Part shown: positions 1-4,755 of the stretch, piece after piece
Layout: every line of letters starts with the position of its first letter
Position numbering within the stretch: position 1 is the stretch's first letter
Source: Anaerolineales bacterium UBA6663
Lineage (GTDB): Bacteria; Chloroflexota; Anaerolineae; Anaerolineales; UBA6663
Direction of reading: 5' to 3'
Assembly (NCBI GenBank): GCA_002455335.1
Contig: DKKP01000429.1
Location: 1 to 6,166, forward strand
Length of the DNA stretch: 6,166 bases
The notes under the pieces: generated by a model
Told to the model about the DNA's origin: nothing
What the model saw: only the letters and a program-made list of their open reading frames with translations
Databases searched by the model: none
Translations under genes and position numbers: made by a program

Positions 1-526
1 TGTCATCGAGGACGAGCCCAAGCGTCGCGAGGACGATCACGCTCAGCCCGGCGCCGAAATAGCCGCCGTACACCGCGGCAAGCCCGACCGGCAGCGCCGC
101 GGTCGCTTCGGGTGCGTGGGTTGCCCGACCAGCCTGAGCGGCCCTGCGTACGAGCCAGGCGCGCAGCGGTTCCTGAACCGCCATCAGGGCCGAGGCGAGC
201 AGGATCAGGAAGGGCACGAGCGCCCGAAAGAGTCGCTCGCCGGTGTTGAGGAGCAAGACGCCGCCCACCACGCCGCCGACGATGCTTGCCGGCACGAGCC
301 AGCGCAGTCGGCGTCCCTGACCGCGCAGGTCATCCTTCTGGGCCAGCGTCGCGCCGAAGTAGCCCGGGCAGAGCGCCACGGTGTTGGTAATGCTGGCGGC
401 AACAGCCGGGATGCCGACGGCCGTCAACACCGGGAACGTGATCAGCGTGCCGCCGCCGGCGAGCGCATTCACCGCCCCGGCTGCCACGGCAGCCAGGGTG
501 AGCCAGAGTAGGTCAAGGGGGGGCAT
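1..526 (-). CDS. TauE/SafE-family membrane transporter, N-terminal 175 residues (3' end outside window)
   Basis: This open frame starts at the ATG at 526-524 and runs off the left edge without a stop, giving 175 residues of a family protein that is usually about 250-270 long. The N terminus ([20 protein letters not shown]) enters a membrane helix followed by the family-typical [12 protein letters not shown] stretch (residues 21-32) and SITNTVAL (45-52). More hydrophobic segments follow at about 77-93 and 102-117, then a basic, probably cytoplasmic loop (~121-140). The second-half signature [18 protein letters not shown] is at 154-171. The family holds inner-membrane permeases proposed to export sulfite, sulfoacetate or other small organic anions; no substrate can be assigned here. 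It lies 57 bases behind the dppC-like gene on the same strand and could be the last gene of that operon, but a hairpin lies between them. No Shine-Dalgarno sequence is visible before the ATG. Confidence 0.88.
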   Translation of the reverse strand, partial: MPPLDLLWLTLAAVAAGAVNALAGGGTLITFPVLTAVGIPAVAASITNTVALCPGYFGATLAQKDDLRGQGRRLRWLVPASIVGGVVGGVLLLNTGERLFRALVPFLILLASALMAVQEPLRAWLVRRAAQAGRATHAPEATAALPVGLAAVYGGYFGAGLSVIVLATLGLVLDD

Positions 527-542
527 GGGTGTCTCTGAGACC

Positions 543-584
543 GTGGAGGGCAGAGCGTGAGGCGTCACCCCACGCTCTCCGCTC
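543..584. repeat. Intergenic inverted repeat A, heptamer-phased
   Basis: The gap between the dppC-like gene and the TauE gene holds an inverted repeat. AGAGCGTG (552-559) pairs perfectly with CACGCTCT (571-578) across an 11-base loop. Extending the arms to 546-559 and 571-584 gives 12 of 14 pairs and touches the dppC stop codon. The stretch divides naturally into 7-base units, including GTGGAGG, GCAGAGC, GTGAGGC, GTCACCC and CACGCTC. The unit GTGAGGC recurs in repeat C at 5844-5850. There is no T-run after the stem on either strand, so an intrinsic terminator is not clearly supported; partial attenuation or 3' end protection of the transporter message is possible. Confidence 0.6.
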
Positions 585-1513
585 TAGCGCTTCAAGCGTG
601 GATCCAGCGCGTCGCGCAGGCCGTCGCCGAGCAGGTTGAAAGCCAGAACCGTGATCATGATCGCCAGCCCTGGGAAGATCAACAGGTGCGGGTTCGACAA
701 TGCGCGGGCGCGCTCCTCGCCAAGCATCAGGCCCCACTCGGGCGTCGGTTTCTCGGCGCCAAGGCCAAGGAACGAGAGCGCCGCGGCGTCCAGGATCGCC
801 GTGGCGATGCCAAGCGTGCCCTGGACGAGCACCGGCGTGACGGCGTTGGGCAGGATGCGCGTGAACAGCAGTCGGATCGGCGATGCGCCAAGCGCCCGCG
901 AAGCCTGGACGTACTCGAGATCCTTCACCGAGAGCACGCTGGCGCGCACGAGACGCGCATAGACCGGGATCGAGACCACGGCGATCGCGAGCAACGCGTT
1001 GATCAGCCCCGGGCCGAGCGCGCTGACGATGGCGATGGCCAGCAGCAGCGATGGGAAGGCCATCAGCACGTCCATCGAGCGCATCAGCACCGTGTCCCAC
1101 CAGCCGCCGGCGAACCCCGCGACCGCGCCGATCAGGGCGCCGACCAGGATCGCGCCGATGTTGGTGACCAGGCCGATCATCAGCGACAGACGTGAGCCAT
1201 AGACCACGCGCGAGAACAAATCGCGGCTGTTGCCGTCGAGGCCGAAGAGATGCTCGGTCTCTGCCGGGTCACAGCCCAGGAGGTGGACGCACGGCGCCTC
1301 AAACCGCTTGCCGTCGCGGAACACCTCCCGAAAGCCATAGGGGGCGATCAGATCGGCGAAGATCGCCACGAGGATCAAGGCGCCGATCAAGAACAGGCCG
1401 GCCTGTGCCGAACGGTGCTTGAGCAACCGGCGCAACGCCTCAGTCGCCGGCGAGCGATGCTCGGTGATGGGTTCGGCATTGAGCAGCGGAGTGGATGCTG
1501 TAGAGGTGGTCAT
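584..1513 (-). CDS. DppC/OppC-like ABC transporter permease
   Basis: This 309-residue protein is the second membrane subunit of a family 5 (dipeptide/oligopeptide/nickel) ABC importer. It has a polar cytoplasmic N-terminal tail (1-35), a first membrane helix at about 38-57, an extracytoplasmic segment, then five further helices within ~108-300. EYVQASRALGASPIRLL (200-216), with RILPNAVTPVLV behind it, is the EAA loop that docks onto the ATPase. The GLDGNSRDLFSRVVYGSR block (91-108) matches the usual conserved G-x-D-x-x-GRD-x-x-SR-x-x-YG region. The first extracytoplasmic segment carries C75 and C81, an uncommon pair. The ATG overlaps the stop of the upstream permease gene in an ATGA arrangement, so translation is probably coupled; no Shine-Dalgarno sequence is seen. 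The length is normal for the family. The symbol is withheld because the substrate is unknown. Confidence 0.95.
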   Translation of the reverse strand: MTTSTASTPLLNAEPITEHRSPATEALRRLLKHRSAQAGLFLIGALILVAIFADLIAPYGFREVFRDGKRFEAPCVHLLGCDPAETEHLFGLDGNSRDLFSRVVYGSRLSLMIGLVTNIGAILVGALIGAVAGFAGGWWDTVLMRSMDVLMAFPSLLLAIAIVSALGPGLINALLAIAVVSIPVYARLVRASVLSVKDLEYVQASRALGASPIRLLFTRILPNAVTPVLVQGTLGIATAILDAAALSFLGLGAEKPTPEWGLMLGEERARALSNPHLLIFPGLAIMITVLAFNLLGDGLRDALDPRLKR

Positions 1514-2592
1514 GCGTCGAGGCGGATGCGCGGATCCAAAAAGGTGTACGACACGTCCACAACAAGGTTGACGATGACGTAGATCAGGGCGACGGAAAGC
1601 GTGAACCCCTGCACGACCGGATAGTCACGCGCGAAGATCGCCGTCGTGATCGCCGTCCCGACGCCCGGCAGGCTGAAGACGGTCTCGGTCAGCACGGCGC
1701 CGCTCAACAGGCCGCCCATCTGCAACCCGATCACGGTCACGATCGGGATCAGGGCGTTGCGCAGCGCATGTCGAAAGATCACGAGTCGCTCGATCAGGCC
1801 CTTGGCGCGCGCCGTCCGCACGTAATCCTGCCCGAGCACGTCGAGAAGGCTCGAGCGCGTCATCCGGGCGATGATCGCCAACGGGATCGTGCCGAGCGCG
1901 AGCGCCGGGACGATGAGATGTCGGAGTGCGTCGATCAGGACCTCGACATTGCCCGTGATCAGGCTATTGAACACGACCGAATTTGAGAGCAGCGCATACG
2001 CGAAACCGAGCCACCCGGTCGGCTCTTCGGCCCAGCCCCAGGTCTCGGCCAGCGGCGCGATCGATACCCCGGCGCTCAGTCGGGTGCCAGGCGGTAACTG
2101 GAAGGGCGTGCCCTTCAGAATAATGGCGAAGAAATAAGCGAGCATCAGGCCAAGCCAGAACACGGGCATCGAAACGCCCACATTCGCCAGGCCCATCGCG
2201 CCGACGTCGATCAGGGTGTTGCGGTACAGCGCAGAGACGAGCCCGAGCACAAGGCCGGCCCCTGTGGCGACGAGCATCGCGCTGACCGTGATCTCGAGCG
2301 TCATCGGCAGACGCTCCGACAGGTATTCGATCACCGGCCGCGACTGCGAGATCGAGTCCTGCAGGTCGCCGGTGGCCAGCGTGCTGATGTAGCGCACAAA
2401 CTGCACGCCGATGTTGTCGTTCAGGCCATAGCGCTCACGAAAGTCTTCGCATTTGGCCTGGGTTGCGCGCTCGCCGAGCATGGCGATGCACGGGTCGCCC
2501 GGGATGCTGCGCACGATCACGAACGTCACAAGCACGATCCCGAAGAGCACCGGGACCAGCAGCAGCAGGCGGCGAAAGATGAATTGGGTCAT
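1510..2592 (-). CDS. DppB/OppB-like ABC transporter permease
   Basis: This 360-residue protein is the first membrane subunit of the same importer. The start MTQFIFRRLLLLVPVLFGIVL is the standard DppB N terminus, with a basic patch then a helix at ~9-30, which fixes the start at 2592. Further helices lie at about 99-122, 133-158, 225-245, 280-300 and 328-348. The EAA loop is DYVRTARAKGLIERLVIFRHALRN (256-279), and SLPGVG (307-312) and FLDPRIR (351-357) are family landmarks near the C terminus. It is somewhat longer than many homologues because of an extended extracytoplasmic loop at ~160-210 and an early loop containing C35 and C48. The bases before the ATG on the coding strand read CCTCCTCAC, the complement of a Shine-Dalgarno sequence rather than one, so initiation appears Shine-Dalgarno-independent. 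The start lies just beyond the end of repeat B, so folding of that element could affect expression. Confidence 0.96.
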   Translation of the reverse strand: MTQFIFRRLLLLVPVLFGIVLVTFVIVRSIPGDPCIAMLGERATQAKCEDFRERYGLNDNIGVQFVRYISTLATGDLQDSISQSRPVIEYLSERLPMTLEITVSAMLVATGAGLVLGLVSALYRNTLIDVGAMGLANVGVSMPVFWLGLMLAYFFAIILKGTPFQLPPGTRLSAGVSIAPLAETWGWAEEPTGWLGFAYALLSNSVVFNSLITGNVEVLIDALRHLIVPALALGTIPLAIIARMTRSSLLDVLGQDYVRTARAKGLIERLVIFRHALRNALIPIVTVIGLQMGGLLSGAVLTETVFSLPGVGTAITTAIFARDYPVVQGFTLSVALIYVIVNLVVDVSYTFLDPRIRLDA

Positions 2593-2598
2593 GTGAGG

Positions 2599-2681
2599 AG
2601 GCGTCAGGCTTCAGGCCTCAGGCGTCGGGGCGGCCGCGAGAGCCGCCCCTTCTGACGCCTGAAGCCCGATGCCTGACGCCT
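2599..2681. repeat. Intergenic inverted repeat B: four AGGCNTC units facing four GANGCCY units around a GC hairpin
   Basis: The 94-base gap between the binding-protein gene and the dppB-like gene is almost wholly one structured element. Bases 2599-2626 are four consecutive 7-base units fitting AGGCNTC exactly, with the variable base G, T, C, G. Bases 2654-2681 are four units fitting GANGCCY, the reverse complement, with the variable base C, A, T, C. The outermost and innermost unit pairs are perfectly complementary, and the 28-base arms give 25 pairs. In the centre, GGGGCGGC (2627-2634) and GCCGCCCC (2642-2649) form a perfect 8-pair stem with a 7-base loop. There is no U-tract, so this is not a classical terminator. 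Its position after a binding-protein gene fits a structure that stabilises the upstream message or lowers permease expression, as known for other ABC importer operons; that role is inferred. Confidence 0.85.
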
Positions 2682-2686
2682 GATCC

Positions 2687-4423
2687 TTAGTCGGCGTTCA
2701 GGAACGCGCCGAAGAACGCGCCCCAGTACTCGAAGTTGCCTTCGCGCCCGACGTGGTTCGGGCTCTTGGCGTTCCACTGGGCCTCGAACGTGGCGACCAC
2801 GTCGTTGGCATCCAGGTCGGCGCCGTTATGGAACTTGACGCCCTGGCGGAGCGAGAAGGTCCACTCGGTGCCTTCGGGGTTGGCCGTGTACGACTCGGCC
2901 AGACCCGGCTCGACCGCCACGCCGCCCAGTTGGTACGCCATCAGGGCGTCGTACACCTGGTTGCAGGCGCGCAGCGATTCGCCGTCGGTCTCGTCGCCGC
3001 ACCACAGCGCGGCCGGCTCGCCGTTCTGGACGAACGTGAACGTGTCTTTGCCGGCGCTCATGACGTAGAACAGCTCGTTGCCGAGCGGGCTGGTGTGCGC
3101 GCCCTCGACGGCTGCGCTGTACACCACGGCGGAGCCGCCGTGGGCCATCGGGATCATCGGGACATCGCGCTTGATCAGCGCCGCGACCTGATCGTACAGG
3201 GCCTGGCGCTCGGCCGGATCGGAGATCTGGCCGGCCTGCGTGATGGTGTCGAAGATCTCGGTGTAGCCTTCACCGAACTGCAGGTTCTGGGTGTTGGCGA
3301 AGTGGTAGTTGTAGAAGTTGGTGGCCGCCGGGTAGTCGGCGCCCCAGCCAAGCAGATAGAAGCCCACCTGGCCGGCCGCTGTCGCGTCGAGGAACTCGGT
3401 CGACTCGATCTCGCGGATCACCACGTTCAGGCCGATCTCGGCCAGCTGGGCCTGGATCTCCTGCGCCACGGGCGGGGCCTCGGGCAGGTAGCCGCGCGCG
3501 ACGTTGCGATACGCAAGTTCGATCTCGGTGCCCTCGGCGACGCCGGCCGCAGCCAGCAGCGCCTTGGCCTCATCGATGTTCTGCTCGTACCAGGTCGCGC
3601 CGTCACCGGTCGTGCTGAAGCCCGGCGAGAACGAAGGCGGCAGGAACTGCTGCGCCACCTCGGAGCCATCCGGATAGTACTGGTCGACGATGCGCTGGCG
3701 ATCGAGCGCCAGGGCGATGGCCTGACGGACCTCGACCTTATCGAACGGCGCGATCGTGTTGTTGAAGCCGACGTAGAAGATGTTGAGGCCTTCGCGCCCG
3801 GCGACCTGCATGTTCGGGTCGGTCAGCGCGGCCTCGATGTCCTGCGCGGCCGGGTTATCGACGGCATCGACCTCACCCGACTGCAGGGCCAGGAACTTGG
3901 CGGCCGAGTCGGCGTTCCAGCGCAGGATCGCGGTCTGGGTCTTGGCGGCGTCGCCCCAGTACTCGGGGAAGGCCGTGAACGTGACCTGCTCACCGCGGCG
4001 CCACTCCGACACCATGTATGGGCCTGTGCCATTGGGCTGCTCGCTCATCGCGACCGAGTCTCCGCCGGTGGCGTCGAGGTATTCCTTATCCTGGATGGCG
4101 AAGACCGTGAACGCGATCTTCGACAGGAAGTCGGGGTCCTGATAGCAGAGCGTGAACTTGACCGTGTACTGGTCGATCGCTTCGATCGACTGGATCTCAC
4201 CGCCGTAATCGCAGCTCTCGGCCTCGACCTTCAGGCCTTCATAAGCGGCCATGGCCTCGGTCGGCGCAGCGGCTTCGGTCGGCGCCGGAGCTTCGGTCGG
4301 GGCCATCGCCGCGGTGGGCTCGGGCGCCGCGGTCGGCGTGGCGGCGGGAGCGCAGGCGGCTACGAGCAGGGCGGCAGCCGTCAGGCCACTCAGGGCCTTG
4401 TACAGTCTCATCGTGCTGGGCAT
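2687..4423 (-). CDS. Family 5 (DppA/OppA-type) extracellular solute-binding lipoprotein, apparently circularly permuted
   Basis: This 578-residue protein is the substrate receptor of the importer. Residues 1-24 are a lipoprotein signal peptide (RLYKALSGLTAAALLVAAC, lipobox VAAC, lipidated C24). An Ala/Pro/Thr/Glu linker follows to ~60. Residues 76-455 match the middle and C-terminal parts of DppA/OppA proteins: SIEAIDQYTVKFTL, GTGPYMVSEW, the YWG block, LALQSGEVDAV, GLNIFYVGFN, VRQAIALALDRQRIV, then ALYDQVAALIKRDVPMIPMAH and TSPLGNELF, which is normally the end. Residues 460-578 then carry what is normally the beginning: FVQNGEPAALW, DGESLRACNQVYDALMAY, VEPGLAESY, EWTFSLRQGVKFHNG, LDANDVVATFEAQW and FEYWGAFFGAFLNAD, followed at once by the stop. 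C71/C93 and C475/C487 may form disulfides. The start at 4423 is chosen because AGGAGG lies 9 bases upstream and the signal peptide follows. An in-frame ATG at 4510 would add a non-signal extension. Substrate unknown. Confidence 0.93.
   Translation of the reverse strand: MPSTMRLYKALSGLTAAALLVAACAPAATPTAAPEPTAAMAPTEAPAPTEAAAPTEAMAAYEGLKVEAESCDYGGEIQSIEAIDQYTVKFTLCYQDPDFLSKIAFTVFAIQDKEYLDATGGDSVAMSEQPNGTGPYMVSEWRRGEQVTFTAFPEYWGDAAKTQTAILRWNADSAAKFLALQSGEVDAVDNPAAQDIEAALTDPNMQVAGREGLNIFYVGFNNTIAPFDKVEVRQAIALALDRQRIVDQYYPDGSEVAQQFLPPSFSPGFSTTGDGATWYEQNIDEAKALLAAAGVAEGTEIELAYRNVARGYLPEAPPVAQEIQAQLAEIGLNVVIREIESTEFLDATAAGQVGFYLLGWGADYPAATNFYNYHFANTQNLQFGEGYTEIFDTITQAGQISDPAERQALYDQVAALIKRDVPMIPMAHGGSAVVYSAAVEGAHTSPLGNELFYVMSAGKDTFTFVQNGEPAALWCGDETDGESLRACNQVYDALMAYQLGGVAVEPGLAESYTANPEGTEWTFSLRQGVKFHNGADLDANDVVATFEAQWNAKSPNHVGREGNFEYWGAFFGAFLNAD
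4254..4343 (-). repeat. Degenerate 18-base tandem repeat coding the lipoprotein linker
   Basis: Five consecutive 18-base units (4254-4271, 4272-4289, 4290-4307, 4308-4325, 4326-4343) lie inside the solute-binding protein gene. The first three share GC(C/T)TCGGTCGG; the last two share GCCGCGGT. They code six-residue units of the type xAPTEA, forming the flexible spacer between the lipidated cysteine and the folded domain. Unit number is the kind of feature that varies between strains by slippage. Confidence 0.75.
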
Positions 4424-4432
4424 ACGCGTGTT

Positions 4433-4438
4433 CCTCCT
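4433..4438 (-). promoter_or_regulatory. Shine-Dalgarno sequence of the solute-binding protein gene
   Basis: On the coding (minus) strand this reads AGGAGG, 9 bases before the ATG at 4423. It decides the start in favour of 4423 over the in-frame ATG codons at 4510 and 4411. It is the only well-placed Shine-Dalgarno sequence in the transporter operon. Confidence 0.85.
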
Positions 4439-4440
4439 GT

Positions 4441-4456
4441 GAAACGGATCCGGTTC
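4441..4456. repeat. Imperfect 16-base palindrome in the leader
   Basis: GAAACGGATCCGGTTC is palindromic except for one mismatched pair and lies 2 bases upstream of the Shine-Dalgarno sequence of the binding-protein gene. It could be a protein-binding site affecting the start of translation or transcription, or be coincidental. Having no loop, it would not form a stable hairpin in RNA. Confidence 0.35.
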
Positions 4457-4529
4457 GGGGGGGATTCTTTTGGGTTGCTCGCCTTGGCGTTGCTGGTACA
4501 CGTCGTCCATCCAGCGGTTGACGCCGTCT

Positions 4530-4542
4530 GATCACCTCCTTT
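4530..4542 (-). promoter_or_regulatory. Extended Shine-Dalgarno-like sequence without a matched start codon
   Basis: The minus strand reads AAAGGAGGTGATC, a 13-base perfect complement to the usual 3' tail of bacterial 16S rRNA. The next ATG (4510) is 24 bases past the AGGAGG core, too far for normal initiation, and no ATG, GTG or TTG lies at 5-12 bases. It falls near the predicted 5' end of the transporter message, about 110 bases before the real start. It may be a ribosome standby site, a leader-peptide remnant or a message-protecting ribosome-binding site. Confidence 0.5.
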
Positions 4543-4572
4543 AGTTGTTTCTTGGCGGTGCGTAATTGGTTA

Positions 4573-4601
4573 ATTGTACTTCACCGGGCAAAGCGCTTCA
4601 A
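4573..4601 (-). promoter_or_regulatory. Sigma-70-like promoter of the ABC transporter operon
   Basis: On the minus strand TTGAAG (complement of 4596-4601) and TACAAT (complement of 4573-4578) are separated by exactly 17 bases, close to the housekeeping consensus. Transcription would begin near 4566, giving a leader of about 140 bases. A perfect palindrome AAGCGCTT with a central CG (4591-4598) overlaps the -35 element. That placement and symmetry resemble operators of LacI-family repressors, so repression at this promoter is possible but unproven. Confidence 0.65.
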
Positions 4602-4631
4602 GACAGCCGCTTGGGGGAGGCGGTCATCCGA

Positions 4632-4661
4632 TTGGGTGCCCGGTGGCGGTCTGCATAAAAT
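4632..4661 (+). promoter_or_regulatory. Possible sigma-70-like promoter of the rightward gene
   Basis: TTGGGT (4632-4637) and TAAAAT (4656-4661) are 18 bases apart; an alternative -10, CATAAA (4654-4659), gives 16. Both are moderate matches in an otherwise GC-rich stretch. Transcription would start near 4668, leaving a leader of about 88 bases before the ATG at 4756. It is back-to-back with the transporter promoter, the two -35 elements being about 30 bases apart. Confidence 0.45.
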
Positions 4662-4702
4662 CGCCTAAACTGTCGCTCCGAGTTGCCGATCACACGGTGA
4701 CG

Positions 4703-4720
4703 GCGCGCGATCAGGCGCGC
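4703..4720 (+). other. GC hairpin in the leader of the rightward gene
   Basis: GCGCGC (4703-4708) and GCGCGC (4715-4720) are self-complementary arms around the loop GATCAG, followed by only three T residues. In RNA this is a strong 6-pair stem 35 bases before the ATG. It resembles a weak attenuator or a 5' stabilising hairpin. The T-run is too short to call a terminator. Confidence 0.35.
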
Positions 4721-4745
4721 TTTGTGCACCGGGTGTCTGCGACAT

Positions 4746-4751
4746 GAGGAA
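4746..4751 (+). promoter_or_regulatory. Shine-Dalgarno sequence of the coiled-coil/zinc-ribbon gene
   Basis: GAGGAA lies 4 bases before the ATG at 4756 (the AGGA core 5 bases before). Nothing comparable precedes the ATG at 4744, so it favours 4756 as the start, removing four residues (MRNP) from the longest frame. Confidence 0.6.
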
Positions 4752-4755
4752 CCCT

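Noticed and set aside
531..541. GTCTC-T-GAGAC palindrome just upstream of the TauE/SafE start
   Set aside because: Five-base arms around a single base cannot form an RNA hairpin, and with no promoter beside it there is nothing to support an operator.
557..1195. A 212-residue plus-strand frame opposite the dppC-like gene, and other frames within 116-1582 on the plus strand
   Set aside because: The products are rich in Arg, Gln, Asp and His with no domain, and lie opposite well-recognised permease and TauE/SafE genes.
2687..4423. The binding protein being a decayed or tandemly duplicated gene
   Set aside because: Every expected segment is present exactly once, the frame is uninterrupted over 578 codons, and expression signals are intact. 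Rotation of segment order explains it better than decay.
4424..4510. In-frame ATG at 4510 as the start of the solute-binding protein
   Set aside because: It would put a charged, Pro-rich 29-residue extension before the signal peptide and bury the AGGAGG at 4433-4438 inside the gene. Its own upstream Shine-Dalgarno-like block is 24 bases away.
2753..4531. A 592-residue open frame on the plus strand opposite the solute-binding protein gene
   Set aside because: It is an antisense shadow common in high-GC DNA. The minus-strand product has a signal peptide, lipobox, Shine-Dalgarno sequence and clear family motifs, while the plus-strand product is an Arg/Leu/Asp/Val-rich sequence with no recognisable domain.
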